NCBI GenBank assembly: GCA_900469615.1
Contig: UBYA01000008.1
Location: forward strand, 186,001-250,000
DNA from: Hyphomicrobiales bacterium
GTDB taxonomy: Bacteria; Pseudomonadota; Alphaproteobacteria; Rhizobiales; Rhizobiaceae
Length of the DNA: 64,000 nt
Direction of reading: 5' to 3'
The translations under genes were made by a program, and so were the position numbers. This document shows positions 8,167 through 17,468 of the stretch, one piece after another. The notes beneath the pieces were generated by a model. It had not been told where the DNA came from. It did not search any database and saw only the letters and a program-made list of their open reading frames with translations. The first letter of the stretch is position 1; each line of letters starts with the position of its first letter.

Positions 8167-9117
8167 ATGAGTATTTCCCCCGAGATGGGCCATAGCCACG
8201 TCTTTCTAGGTTCCGATCACGAACGCAACGAGCGCCGTATCCGGCTTGTCATCGCGTTGACGGCCGTGATGATGGTGGTCGAGATCGGTGCAGGGACGAT
8301 CTATGGTTCGATGGCGCTGCTTGCCGATGGCTGGCACATGTCGACCCATGTCAGCGCCATGCTGATTTCGGTTCTCGCCTATCTCTATGCCCGCCGGCAT
8401 GCGCACAATGCGCGCTTCACTTTCGGCACCGGAAAGCTTGGCGATCTCGCGGGTTTTGCCAGTGCCATCGTGCTGGCGCTGATCGCGCTGATCATGGGCT
8501 GGGAGAGCGTGCTGCGACTGCTTGACCCCGTGGCGATCAACTTCCGGGAAGCCATCGCCATCGCGGTCGCCGGCCTCGTCGTCAATCTCGTCAGCGCCTG
8601 GCTCCTGCGCGACGATCACAGCCATCATCATAGCCATGCCCATGCTCACGAGCATGACGACGATCACCATCATGGCCATGGCGGCGGCAGGGACAACAAT
8701 CTGCGCTCCGTCTATGTCCACGTCATTGCCGACGCGATGACCTCGGTTCTCGCCATCGTTGCCCTTTTGCTCGGCAGCCGATTCGGCTGGACCTTCCTCG
8801 ATCCCGTTATGGGTATCGTCGGCGGTCTGGTGATCCTGCAATGGTCGTGGAGCCTGTTGTGCGCATCCGGCGCCGTTCTGCTCGATTTCATCCCGCACGG
8901 CGAAGCTCTGCCGGACGAGATTCGCGAGGCCATCGAGACGGGCGAGGATCGCATCACCGATCTTCATGTCTGGCAGGTCTGTCCCGGGCATCATGCCGCG
9001 ATCGTCGCGGTCGCGACGCCCGTGTCCCGGGACCCGTCTTTCTACAAGGCACGGCTTGCCGATGTTCACGAACTCTCCCATGTGACCGTCGAAGTTACGG
9101 TCGACAAGGCGGCATAA
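8167..9117 (+). CDS. dmeF: DmeF, cation diffusion facilitator (Co/Ni efflux)
   Basis: An inner-membrane CDF exporter of 316 residues. It has six predicted membrane segments, the metal-site helices LLADGWHMSTH (about 51-61) and HVIADAMTS (about 185-193), a His-rich loop at 151-171 with many His residues, and a C-terminal cytoplasmic domain. CDF proteins exchange cytoplasmic divalent metal for protons. The neighbouring RcnR-type regulator argues for cobalt and nickel. The ATG at 8167 has GGAAGG 8 nt upstream; an upstream frame to 8122 lacks such a signal. Confidence 0.9.
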   Translation: MSISPEMGHSHVFLGSDHERNERRIRLVIALTAVMMVVEIGAGTIYGSMALLADGWHMSTHVSAMLISVLAYLYARRHAHNARFTFGTGKLGDLAGFASAIVLALIALIMGWESVLRLLDPVAINFREAIAIAVAGLVVNLVSAWLLRDDHSHHHSHAHAHEHDDDHHHGHGGGRDNNLRSVYVHVIADAMTSVLAIVALLLGSRFGWTFLDPVMGIVGGLVILQWSWSLLCASGAVLLDFIPHGEALPDEIREAIETGEDRITDLHVWQVCPGHHAAIVAVATPVSRDPSFYKARLADVHELSHVTVEVTVDKAA

Positions 9118-9203
9118 AATCCGCTAGCAATCGGACAGGTCAGAGGCTTGCCATATTCCTCGCATAGCCCACAATCTGCCCGATTCTGCTGGAGGCCCTT
9201 CGC

Positions 9204-10205
9204 ATGCCCATATTGCTCACCCGCCGCCGCCTCATGGCGGGCTCGGCGCTGCTTCTTCCCGCGCTGACACTCGGCCCCGGGGCTCTATTCGCTGAGGATA
9301 GCGGCGCGGCCTCTCAGACGCCGCCGGCAACGGATAATCCGGCGGCGCCCGATGCCAATGGCGAGGATATGGGCGGCAGCGGCGCAACCCAGGATAATTC
9401 GCAATTGTCCGACGATGTCGACAAGCAGCTTGGCGACCTGGAAAAGAAGACCGGTGGCCGGCTCGGCGTTTCCGTGCTCGACACCGAAACCAACATTTCC
9501 CTAGGCCATCGCGAGGAAGAGCGGTTTCCCCTGTGCAGCACCTACAAGGCGCTTGCCGTCGGCTTCGTACTTGCGCGTGTCGACCAGGGGGCGGAAAAGC
9601 TCGACCGCCGCGTCACCTACGGCAAGGATAAGGTCGTCACCTATTCGCCCGAGACCGAAAAACATGCCGGCACCGACGGCATGACCGTGGCCGAGCTGTG
9701 CGGGGCTGCGATTACGCTGAGCGACAATACGGCAGGCAATCTGCTGCTCGAAAGCTTCGGCGGCCCCGCCGCGCTGACCTCCTGGCTGCGCACCACGGGC
9801 GACACGGAAACCCGCCTCGACCGCAACGAGCCCGATGTCAACCAGGCGGTCAAGGACGATCCGCGCGATACGACGACCCCGGATGCGATACTGGACAGCA
9901 TCGGGCTTCTGACGCTGGGAAATACGCTGTCGGAAACGTCGAGGGACCAGCTCGTCAACTGGCTGGTCGGCAACACGACGGGCAATAATCGCCTGCGCGC
10001 GGGTTTGCCCAAGGAATGGAAAGTCGGCGACAAGACCGGTACGGGCAACAATGGTTCCTATGCCGACATCGCCGTGATCTGGCCGCCGGAACGCGGTCCT
10101 GTTCTGGTTACCACGTTCGTCGCCGAGGCAACCGCGCCTGCGAAGGATGTCGAGGCGGTCTTTGCCGAAGTCAGCAGGATCGTGACCGGAATGGTCGGTC
10201 AATAG
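9204..10205 (+). CDS. Class A beta-lactamase, Tat-type signal, acidic N-terminal insert
   Basis: Periplasmic serine beta-lactamase of 333 residues. It has S112-x-x-K115 (CSTYK), S173-D174-N175, the omega-loop Glu E209 in RNEP, and K277-T278-G279. The signal has TRRRLMAG followed by a hydrophobic stretch, a twin-arginine style. Between the signal (about residue 30) and the catalytic domain (about 68) lies a low-complexity stretch rich in Ala, Pro, Asp and Gly that class A enzymes normally lack. No AmpR-type regulator is adjacent, so expression is likely constitutive or distantly controlled. The spectrum cannot be predicted. Confidence 0.92.
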   Translation: MPILLTRRRLMAGSALLLPALTLGPGALFAEDSGAASQTPPATDNPAAPDANGEDMGGSGATQDNSQLSDDVDKQLGDLEKKTGGRLGVSVLDTETNISLGHREEERFPLCSTYKALAVGFVLARVDQGAEKLDRRVTYGKDKVVTYSPETEKHAGTDGMTVAELCGAAITLSDNTAGNLLLESFGGPAALTSWLRTTGDTETRLDRNEPDVNQAVKDDPRDTTTPDAILDSIGLLTLGNTLSETSRDQLVNWLVGNTTGNNRLRAGLPKEWKVGDKTGTGNNGSYADIAVIWPPERGPVLVTTFVAEATAPAKDVEAVFAEVSRIVTGMVGQ

Positions 10206-10215
10206 CAAAATATCG

Positions 10216-10266
10216 ATAATAAAAACAGGACGATACGATCAGGATGTGAATCAGGATCGTATCGTC
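10216..10266 (-). terminator. Bidirectional-looking terminator between bla and the Ser-rich gene
   Basis: A perfect 12-bp stem (GACGATACGATC at 10229-10240, GATCGTATCGTC at 10255-10266) with a 14-nt loop. On the minus strand it is followed by TGTTTTTATTAT, a good terminator for the gene at 10289-10816. It could also slow plus-strand transcripts from the beta-lactamase. Confidence 0.8.
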
Positions 10267-10288
10267 TTCATGTGATCTTGCAGCTTGC

Positions 10289-10816
10289 TCAGACGAGTGA
10301 GAGTGCCGAGGCTGCGCTGTCCGTTTCCTTGTCGCCGTCACCATTGCCGGCACCCAGCTTCTGCTTGATCTCATCGGCGATCTGATCGTTGATCGCCTTC
10401 TGGTCGTCGGCGGAAAGCGCCTTGAAGGACTCTTCCGTCAGGCCGTGTGCTTCCAGATATTGCGCGCGAATCTTTTCAGCCGGCGTCATGTTCGCCCATT
10501 TGGCAAACTCGTCCAGAATATCCTGGTTCGATTGCTTGCTCGCTGAGGCTGAACTGCTGCCGGAAGCGCTCGCGCCCGATTGATCCTCGGTTGACTCCGA
10601 TGTTGAGGACGAGGAATCGCCGAACTGGCTGAGCCAGAGGCCGGACGAAATGGAAGAGGGGATGCCGCTGGATGAAATGGAAGGTCCTTGCTGATCGCCT
10701 TGCTCGCCGCCGCCATCGTCCGGCAGCGTGAAAGACGTGCTGTCGTCGCTGTCGCTGCTCTGCCGGCTGCGGATCGGCGTGCTGAAATAGTTCTGGGTGC
10801 TGTGATGCACTTTCAT
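10289..10816 (-). CDS. Ser-rich low-complexity protein with conserved-looking C-terminal motif
   Basis: I do not recognise this gene. The 175-residue product has a long Ser/Asp/Gln/Gly-rich region (about residues 15-95, probably disordered) and then a charged helical segment from about 110 to 155 (TPAEKIRAQYLE, followed by LTEESFKALSADDQKAI). That C-terminal part looks like a short motif found in other hypothetical proteobacterial proteins, from memory only. No signal peptide is seen. Two ATGs (10822 and 10816) follow GGGAG; the second has the better 8-nt spacing. A strong terminator follows, so it is an independent unit. Confidence 0.6.
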   Translation of the reverse strand: MKVHHSTQNYFSTPIRSRQSSDSDDSTSFTLPDDGGGEQGDQQGPSISSSGIPSSISSGLWLSQFGDSSSSTSESTEDQSGASASGSSSASASKQSNQDILDEFAKWANMTPAEKIRAQYLEAHGLTEESFKALSADDQKAINDQIADEIKQKLGAGNGDGDKETDSAASALSLV

Positions 10817-10887
10817 CGTCATATCTCCCTGCGGGTTGAGGAAAGGATGACTCTGAAAGCCTGCCCGGGGCTTATGCCGCGATGCCC

Positions 10888-12393
10888 TCAGGTGCCGCAG
10901 AAGGTCTGGAGCACCCGCTCGGACGGTAGCGGAGGCTCCGCATAGGGCGCGAAGGCCGGCTGCTCTTCGTAGGGAGTTGCGAGCACTTTCAGCAGAGCTT
11001 CGAACAGGGAAAAATCGCCATCTTCGACAGCAGCCTCGATGGCCTGCTGGATTCGATGATTGCGGGGAATGAAGGCCGGATTGACCCTGCGCATGGCGGC
11101 CGCGCGCGCTGCCGGCGTCTGCGGATCGCGGCCAAGTCGCTCGCGCCAGCGTTCAAGCCATGGCGCGACGGATTGGGGTTCCTGAAAAGTGGCGGCGAAA
11201 TCGGCAGTGTCCTCGTCCGCGGCAAGGGCGGCAAGCCGGCGGAAGGTGAGCGTAAAGTCCGCACCCTGCTGCTGCATCGTCGCCAGCAGCGACTGGATCA
11301 GCTCGAGATCGCCATCCTCCTCGCTTGCAAGGCCGATCTTGGCCCGCATGCCCGAGAGCCAATGGGCCTGAAAGCGTTCGCCATAGGCCTTGATGATGGT
11401 ATTCGCCAGGTCGATCGCTGCATCGGCGGACGGATCGATCAGCGGAATCAGCGTCTCGCCGAGGCGTGCCAGATTCCATTGGCCGATGGCCGGCTGGTTG
11501 GCATAGGCATAGCGGCCGTTGCGGTCGATCGAGGAGAAGACGGTCGCCGGATCGTAAACGTCCATGAAGGCGCACGGACCGAAATCGATCGTCTCGCCCG
11601 ATACAGTCATGTTGTCGGTATTCATCACGCCGTGGATGAAGCCGACATGCAGCCAGCGCGCGATCAGGGCCGCCTGCCGCTCGGCCACGGCTTCCAGCAG
11701 CGACAGATAGGGGTTCGCCCGGTCTCCGATTTCCGGGTAGTGTCGTGCGATGACATGATCCGCCAGCGTCTTCACGCTTTCCGTATCGCCGCGTGCCGCG
11801 AAGAACTGGAACGTGCCGACGCGGATATGGCTCGCCGCCACGCGCGTAAGGATCGCGCCGGGCAGCACCTGCTCGCGATAAACAGCCTCGCCCGTGGTCA
11901 CTGCGGCCAGCGCCCGGGTCGTCGGGATGCCGAGAGCGTGCATGGCCTCGCTGACGATATATTCGCGCAAGACCGGGCCGAGTGCCGCGCGCCCGTCGCC
12001 TCGGCGGGAAAACGGCGTCGGCCCCGGGCCCTTGAGCTGTATGTCGCGGCGCCTGCCGTTGCGGTCCTTCACTTCGCCGAGGAGAATCGCACGGCCGTCG
12101 CCGAGCTGCGGTACGAAATTGCCGAACTGGTGCCCGGCATAGGCCATGGCGATCGGCCGCGATCCCCGCAGCAGCTCGTTTCCGGAAAAGATCGCCGCAG
12201 CATTTCGGCCCAGCGCATCGACCTCCAGTCCGAGTTCCCGCGCCAGCGCCTCGTTGAACTTGATCAGCCCTGGCGCGGCAACCGGTGTCGGCGCCTGGTC
12301 CGCGAAGAACTGCGGCGGCAGGCGCGCATAACTGTTGTCGAAGGCGACCGGCGGCGCCTGACGCGCGGTATCGTCGTGAAGAGTTGAGCTCAT
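10888..12393 (-). CDS. selO: SelO-type protein adenylyltransferase (YdiU/UPF0061)
   Basis: A pseudokinase-fold enzyme of 501 residues. Family members transfer AMP from ATP to protein hydroxyl groups and take part in redox stress responses. Conserved features include the nucleotide-site loop LKGPGPTPFSRRGDGRAA, the segment FIHGVMNTDNM and the DFGPCAFMDVYDP motif with metal-binding Asp. The C-terminus lacks the selenocysteine or cysteine extension of animal SelO. The start at 12393 (MSSTLHDD) avoids overlap with the upstream DUF1697 gene; a longer frame to 12501 has non-family N-terminal sequence. Confidence 0.88.
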   Translation of the reverse strand: MSSTLHDDTARQAPPVAFDNSYARLPPQFFADQAPTPVAAPGLIKFNEALARELGLEVDALGRNAAAIFSGNELLRGSRPIAMAYAGHQFGNFVPQLGDGRAILLGEVKDRNGRRRDIQLKGPGPTPFSRRGDGRAALGPVLREYIVSEAMHALGIPTTRALAAVTTGEAVYREQVLPGAILTRVAASHIRVGTFQFFAARGDTESVKTLADHVIARHYPEIGDRANPYLSLLEAVAERQAALIARWLHVGFIHGVMNTDNMTVSGETIDFGPCAFMDVYDPATVFSSIDRNGRYAYANQPAIGQWNLARLGETLIPLIDPSADAAIDLANTIIKAYGERFQAHWLSGMRAKIGLASEEDGDLELIQSLLATMQQQGADFTLTFRRLAALAADEDTADFAATFQEPQSVAPWLERWRERLGRDPQTPAARAAAMRRVNPAFIPRNHRIQQAIEAAVEDGDFSLFEALLKVLATPYEEQPAFAPYAEPPLPSERVLQTFCGT

Positions 12394-12463
12394 ACCTCTA
12401 AGGTAGGGCTGTCGCGCAGGAGGTGCAAGGCGCATGTCCTGATCGGCTTTGCTATCGCCGATC

Positions 12464-12988
12464 TCAATTTCCGCTCTCCAGCTCCCGCGCCATCTCCGCA
12501 AGCTTGCGCACCGTATTGAGATTTCGCGAGGTCCCCGCCTTCAGCGCTGGCAGCTTCAATTTGGAGCGTCCCGAGCCGTCGGGGTAGTGCACATAGATCT
12601 CTCTGCCGGCGATGTGTACTTCTTCGCCGCCGGGCGCGACGAGCTTGTCCAGCGCGTCCTTCGATGCTTCGTCCCGCAGGAAGGTCACGAGCAGGTAGTT
12701 CGGCTTGGCATGCGGGAAGGGCGAATTTTCCGCCGCCCTTTCCAGTGCCTCGCGGCTGCGCAGGATCACGCCGGGGGATTGGCCCATCTTCTCCGCCAGC
12801 GCCTGTTCGAGCCGCGCCTGGACCGTTGCCTCATCGTCAGCGGTGCGGAAGAGCACGTTGCCGCTCTGGATGTAGGTGCTGACATCCGTAAAGCCGATCC
12901 CTTCGCAAAGCGCTTTCAGGTCGGCCATGGACAGCATGCCGGTGCCGCCGACATTGACGGCACGCAGCAGGGCGACGAAGACAGTCAT
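12464..12988 (-). CDS. DUF1697 family protein
   Basis: A 174-residue protein matching the DUF1697 family (opening FVALLRAVNVGGTGMLSMADL, then YIQSGNVLFR and the C-terminal GTSRNLNTVRKL). Structures in the family show two ferredoxin-like halves, but the function is unknown. GGGAGTG sits 5 nt before the ATG. It lies between ptrB and selO on the same strand, separated from ptrB by about 24 nt, so it could be co-transcribed with both. Confidence 0.85.
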   Translation of the reverse strand: MTVFVALLRAVNVGGTGMLSMADLKALCEGIGFTDVSTYIQSGNVLFRTADDEATVQARLEQALAEKMGQSPGVILRSREALERAAENSPFPHAKPNYLLVTFLRDEASKDALDKLVAPGGEEVHIAGREIYVHYPDGSGRSKLKLPALKAGTSRNLNTVRKLAEMARELESGN

Positions 12989-13012
12989 GGCTCACTCCCG
13001 CCGTTGTTCGGC

Positions 13013-15106
13013 TTACATCTTTCCGGCGACCTTGACGGCGAAGGCATATTCGAACGCCACTTCCTCCAGGCGCTGGAAACGGCCGGACGCGCCGCCGTGG
13101 CCGGCATCCATGTTCGTCTTCAGCAGGATGGGGGCGCTGCCCGTCGTCCTATCGCGCAGCTTGGCGACCCATTTCGCCGGCTCCCAATAGGTGACGCGCG
13201 GGTCGGTGAGGCCGCCGAGCGCCAGGATAGGCGGATAGGGCTTTTCGCCGACATTGTCATAGGGGCTGTAGGCGGCGATCTGCTCGTATTCCTCTTTGCT
13301 GTCGATCGGGTTGCCCCATTCCGGCCATTCCGGCGGCGTCAGCGGCAGTGTGTCGTCGAGCATGGTGTTGAGCACGTCGACGAAGGGTACGGCGGCGATG
13401 ATGCCGGCGAATTTCTCCGGCGCCATGTTGGCGACGGCGCCCATCAGCATGCCGCCGGCCGATCCGCCCTCGGCGATGATCTTCGCGTAAGAGGTGAACT
13501 TCTCCTGATTCAGATAGTCGGCCGCTGCGATGAAGTCCTTGAAGGTATTGGTCTTCTTGGCCATCTTGCCATCTTCGTACCAGGCAAAGCCCTTGTCCTT
13601 GCCGCCGCGGATATGGGCGATGGCATAGATGAAGCCGCGATCCGCCAGCGACAGGCAGTTGGTGTTGAAGCCGGCCGGAATGGTCACGCCATAGGCGCCG
13701 TAGCCGTAGAGCAGGCAGGGTGCGGAACCGTCGAGAGGCGTGTCCTTGCGGTAAAGCAGCGTCACCGGCACCCGTTCGCCGTCCCAGGCCGGCGCGAAGA
13801 CGCGGCGCGTCACATAGTCGGCCGGGTCGTGTCCCGAAGGCACTTCCTGCGTTTTCAGAAGGGTGCGCTCGCGCGTCACCATGTTGTAGTCGTAGAGCTG
13901 GCTCGGCGTCGTCATCGAGGAATAGGAGAAGCGGATGACATCCGTGTCGTATTCAGCAGCGCCCTGGAGGCCGAGCGAATAGGCTTCTTCTTCGAAAGCG
14001 ATCGCATGTTCCTCGCCGCTGCGGCGGTCGCGGATGATGATGCGCGGCAGGCCGTCCTTGCGCTCCAGCCAGATGAGATGGCGGGCATAGGCGAGGTGGC
14101 TGAGGATCAGCGTGCCGGGCTTGTGCGCCACGACCTCGCGCCAGTTTTCCTTGCCCGGCTTCTCCGCCGGCGTCTCCATGATCTTGAAATCCTTGGCATC
14201 GCCGTCGTTGGTGAGAATGTAGAAGACGTCTCCGCCCTCGGTAATCTCGTATTCGATGCCGGTTTCGCGCTCGGCGACGATCTTCGGTTCTGCCGTCAGG
14301 TCGGAGGTGGGGATGATGCGATATTCGCTGGTTTCATGGTCGTGGATATCAATGAAGATATAGTCGTCCAGCAACGAGCCGCCGACGCCCATGAAGAAGC
14401 CCGGATCCTCTTCCTCGTAGACGAGCCGGTCCTCGGACTGCGGCGTGCCGATGATATGGTGAAAAATCTTCGAGGGGCGATGATTCTCGTCCTGCAGCGT
14501 GTAGAAGAAGCTTTTGCCGTCGGGTGCCCAGACCGAATCGCCGCCGGTATTCTCGATTATGTCGGAGAGATCCTCGCCGGTCTCGAAGTTGCGGATCTTC
14601 AGCGTGAAATATTCCGAGCCCTTGTCGTCATAACCCCATATGCCGTGGCTGTGGTCGGAGGAATGGTCGAGGCCGGAAAGGCGGAAATAGGATTTTCCTT
14701 CATTCTCCTTGTCGCCGTTCAGCAGCAGCTTGCGGTCGCCGCCGTCGCGCGGTTCACGGAAGAAGCGCGGTTGCTCGCCGCCGGTGACGAAGAATGTGCC
14801 GTAGGCATAAGGGCCATCCTTCATCGGCACCGAACTGTCGTCCTCCTTGATCCGGCCTTTCATCTCGCCGAAAAGGATCTTCTGCAGGTCCTTCGTGTCC
14901 GCCATCGCGGCGTTCATGTAGCTGTTCTCGGCTTCCAGATGCGTCCGGATTTCCGGCGCGAGAATCGACGGGTCCTTGAACATCGCCTGCCAGTTGTCGG
15001 CGCGTAGCCACGCATAATCGTCGGTGCGGGCAATGCCGTGACGTGTGTCCGTGAACGGCTTTTTCGAGGCAGCCGGCGGGGTGGGGAGATTCTTGAAAAC
15101 TGACAC
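13013..15106 (-). CDS. ptrB: Oligopeptidase B (S9A prolyl oligopeptidase family)
   Basis: A cytoplasmic serine peptidase of 697 residues that cleaves short peptides, probably after basic residues. It has an N-terminal beta-propeller (roughly residues 70-410) and a C-terminal alpha/beta-hydrolase domain with the nucleophile in GGSAGG, the Asp in LTDPRVTYWEP, and the His in DAGHGG near the C-terminus. The likely start is GTG at 15106 (VSVFKNLPTPP); the frame stays open to 15187 but that extension does not look like the family. It is followed by the DUF1697 gene after a short gap. Confidence 0.88.
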   Translation of the reverse strand: MSVFKNLPTPPAASKKPFTDTRHGIARTDDYAWLRADNWQAMFKDPSILAPEIRTHLEAENSYMNAAMADTKDLQKILFGEMKGRIKEDDSSVPMKDGPYAYGTFFVTGGEQPRFFREPRDGGDRKLLLNGDKENEGKSYFRLSGLDHSSDHSHGIWGYDDKGSEYFTLKIRNFETGEDLSDIIENTGGDSVWAPDGKSFFYTLQDENHRPSKIFHHIIGTPQSEDRLVYEEEDPGFFMGVGGSLLDDYIFIDIHDHETSEYRIIPTSDLTAEPKIVAERETGIEYEITEGGDVFYILTNDGDAKDFKIMETPAEKPGKENWREVVAHKPGTLILSHLAYARHLIWLERKDGLPRIIIRDRRSGEEHAIAFEEEAYSLGLQGAAEYDTDVIRFSYSSMTTPSQLYDYNMVTRERTLLKTQEVPSGHDPADYVTRRVFAPAWDGERVPVTLLYRKDTPLDGSAPCLLYGYGAYGVTIPAGFNTNCLSLADRGFIYAIAHIRGGKDKGFAWYEDGKMAKKTNTFKDFIAAADYLNQEKFTSYAKIIAEGGSAGGMLMGAVANMAPEKFAGIIAAVPFVDVLNTMLDDTLPLTPPEWPEWGNPIDSKEEYEQIAAYSPYDNVGEKPYPPILALGGLTDPRVTYWEPAKWVAKLRDRTTGSAPILLKTNMDAGHGGASGRFQRLEEVAFEYAFAVKVAGKM

Positions 15107-15391
15107 TGGAGCGCTTTCTGTGGCGTGAAAGTCTAATGTGAATTGAAGAGAGAAATAGAGGGCGCCGACGTGAGGTTCAAGCGCCAAGTCTGTCCGTCAA
15201 GCTTCATGCAAGCCGCCAACCTTAGTCTTGAACGAACGGGCAGCTTGGAGGAGCCGGATGGCGCGCTGCCTTGATGAGACCACATTCTTTACCGAAGTCG
15301 GCATACAGTGCGTCGACATAAAGGCGGTCAAACGCCTCCCCTGATGGAACGGACGCGCTCAAATCCAAAACAATGCAAGGGACCGGTCTTT

Positions 15392-15781
15392 ATGCTGAAA
15401 CTCGTTGCCATCCTTATTCCATTGGCTTCTATTGCCAGCTCCGCCTTCGCCGTCGATCCGGCCATGAAGAAGCAATTGGAAAAGCTCGATCCCTCGGAGC
15501 GGATGGAACAGGCATGCGATGCCGAAGCCATGAAACGGATCGGAACGGACAAGACGGGCTTCAAACCGGACAAGGTCATCGCCTATACGTTCGGCGATCC
15601 GGATATGAAACCAGATGCGATGGACGCCCCCGGCGCGGTGTTCCGCAGCAAGGGCGACTGGTATCACCTCTCGTATAAATGTGTTACCGGCCCGCAGCAT
15701 ATCCACGTTCGGGATATGAGCTATCAGATCGGCGAAAAGGTGCCGCGCGGCGCCTGGCAGGAACATTACCTCTACGACTGA
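15392..15781 (+). CDS. DUF930 family exported protein
   Basis: A 129-residue protein with a signal peptide (about 1-21, ending SSAFAVD) and a DUF930-like domain: LDPSERMEQACDAEAMKRI followed by FKPDKVIAYTFGDPDM. Two Cys residues (CDAEA and KCVTG) could form a disulfide. Function is unknown; the family is common in rhizobia. The start at 15392 is followed at once by hydrophobic sequence, and AGGGACCGG lies upstream. A RIME-like repeat begins at the stop codon. Confidence 0.8.
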   Translation: MLKLVAILIPLASIASSAFAVDPAMKKQLEKLDPSERMEQACDAEAMKRIGTDKTGFKPDKVIAYTFGDPDMKPDAMDAPGAVFRSKGDWYHLSYKCVTGPQHIHVRDMSYQIGEKVPRGAWQEHYLYD

Positions 15782-15877
15782 GCAATTCCAGGAAAACTGC
15801 GTAGCGGTTTTCCTGGAATTGCGTCAAAACAAAAGGATAGAGCGTTTTCGCGATTCAAATGAAAGCGGAAACGCTCC
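15779..15877 (+). repeat. RIME-like intergenic repeat, copy 2
   Basis: The clearest copy. GAGCAATTCCAGGAAAACTG pairs with CGGTTTTCCTGGAATTGC to make a long near-perfect palindrome (about 15779-15822). A second palindrome follows: GAGCGTTTTCGC with GCGGAAACGCTC, to about 15877. It starts at the stop codon of the DUF930 gene and may end its transcript. Confidence 0.85.
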
Positions 15878-15957
15878 GGGCGCTCGCATCGCGTCGCGAG
15901 GAGCTATGGCGACCACGGTTCATTTCGAGGTTGCCATAGCTGGAAGCGGATTGGACG

Positions 15958-16290
15958 CTACCGCCGCTTCAACGCTTCCACGCGCGTCAGCTCGGACAGG
16001 ATATGCTCCTGCACATCGAACGGCTGCCGGCGCACGGCATCCGTCAGGTCGCGCAACGTCGCCCTGAGGCTGTGAAGTTGATCCACCAGATCCATGACGA
16101 CATCGACGCCGGGCTCGTTGACGCCCATCGCCCTGCTCAGATCGAGGATGAGCCGGCCGCGCGCGATATCGGCTTCGCGGAAATTCCGGCCCCGATCCGT
16201 GACTTCGGGCACCACCCAGCCCTGGGAGACCCAGACTTCCAGCACCGTGGTCTCGATTTGGAGGTGCAGTCGAAACTCGCTCTCATCCAT
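15958..16290 (-). CDS. CbpM-like chaperone modulator
   Basis: A 110-residue MerR-like helical protein whose gene begins 3 nt after the end of the CbpA-type co-chaperone gene. Members of the CbpM family bind the J-domain of CbpA and inhibit it. Visible features are an N-terminal helix, the TTVLEVWVSQGWVVP segment typical of the family, and a C-terminal helical dimerisation region. Identification rests on these segments and on the conserved gene pair. Confidence 0.8.
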   Translation of the reverse strand: MDESEFRLHLQIETTVLEVWVSQGWVVPEVTDRGRNFREADIARGRLILDLSRAMGVNEPGVDVVMDLVDQLHSLRATLRDLTDAVRRQPFDVQEHILSELTRVEALKRR

Positions 16291-16293
16291 CGC

Positions 16294-17205
16294 TTATCCT
16301 CCCATCGTCTTTCTGGGATCTTGCGCCTTGCCGGCCTCCCAATCGGAAACGAAGCGCGTCAGCTCGGGGTCCGGCGTATCCGGCAGAACGATCTTCAGGG
16401 AGACATAGGCGTCGCCGTTTTCCTTGCCGCGCACAGGCGCGCCCTTGCCTTTCAGGCGCAGCACCTTGCCCGTGTTGGAGTTCGGCGGCAGCGTGACGGT
16501 GACGGCGCCGGAGGGCGTGGGCACCCGGATCTTGCCGCCGAGCACCGCCTCCGTCAGGGAAATCGGCAGCTCCATGCGGATATCGTCGCCGTCGCGGGTA
16601 TAGAAGCGGTGGGGGCGGACATGCACGGCGATCAGCGCATCGCCGGCAGCGCCGCCGCCGAAGCCGGGATCTCCCTTGCCCTTCAGGCGCAGCGTCTGTC
16701 CGTCGCGCGTGCCCGGCGGAATCTGAACGTCGAGCGCCGGTCCCTCGGGCAGGCTGATCTGCTTCTTTGCACCGTTGATGGCGTCCAGAAAGTCGACCTC
16801 CATCGTGTAATGACGGTCTTGACCCTGCATCTGGGATTGGCCTCGGCTGCGCCGCGAGAAGAAGCTGGAAAATATATCGTCGGCATCGCCGAAATCGGCA
16901 AAGCCGCCCGTATTCTGGTAGGGACCGCGCTGGCCTTCCTGGGCCGCGTAGTCGCGGTAATAGTTGCGCGGCGCCTGCTCGGCACCGCTGCTATCGATCT
17001 CGCCGCGGTCGAACCGTCCGCGCTTCTCCTCGTCGCCGAGGATGCCGTATGCGGACGAAACTTCCTTGAATTTGTCCTCGGCCTGCTTGTCGCCGGGATT
17101 GAGATCTGGGTGCAGCTTCTTGGCAAGCTTGCGATAGGCGCTTTGTATATCCTTTTGCGGGGCGTCCCGCTTCACACCTAAAACTTCATAAGGATCGCGA
17201 CTCAT
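16294..17205 (-). CDS. cbpA: DnaJ-class co-chaperone CbpA
   Basis: A 303-residue type II Hsp40. The J-domain spans residues 5-70 and carries the HPD motif (KKLHPDLNPG) that stimulates DnaK ATPase. A Gly/Phe-rich linker follows (about 95-120), then two C-terminal substrate-binding domains (about 130-290) with the repeated LRLKGKG signatures. No zinc-finger Cys repeats are present, which separates it from DnaJ proper. AGAGA lies about 8 nt upstream of the ATG. It is co-transcribed with the CbpM-like gene. Confidence 0.9.
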   Translation of the reverse strand: MSRDPYEVLGVKRDAPQKDIQSAYRKLAKKLHPDLNPGDKQAEDKFKEVSSAYGILGDEEKRGRFDRGEIDSSGAEQAPRNYYRDYAAQEGQRGPYQNTGGFADFGDADDIFSSFFSRRSRGQSQMQGQDRHYTMEVDFLDAINGAKKQISLPEGPALDVQIPPGTRDGQTLRLKGKGDPGFGGGAAGDALIAVHVRPHRFYTRDGDDIRMELPISLTEAVLGGKIRVPTPSGAVTVTLPPNSNTGKVLRLKGKGAPVRGKENGDAYVSLKIVLPDTPDPELTRFVSDWEAGKAQDPRKTMGG

Positions 17206-17468
17206 GCATGTCTCTCTTCGGGAGCACGGAAAATACGCAGATAGTGCTACGGCAGTCTCATATCAATCGTAGCATAGACGCGGTCAGGTTGAAGCCCGGA
17301 CTTCGGGGCTTCGATGCCTGGCGCGCTTGTGAGGTGAAATAGACACGATCGCCGCCGGTTTGCCATATTTCCGGCGTGTTGCCGGAGGATGGCGAGCAAG
17401 AGGGCCGGACGAAACTCGTGCGTCCAGCCCACGAGTTTCTTTTTCCTCGATCTACCCGGTAGCTGCCG

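Noticed and set aside
12449-15007. An 852-codon open frame on the plus strand
   Set aside because: It is the antisense of ptrB, which has a full catalytic triad; the long frame reflects GC-rich third positions.
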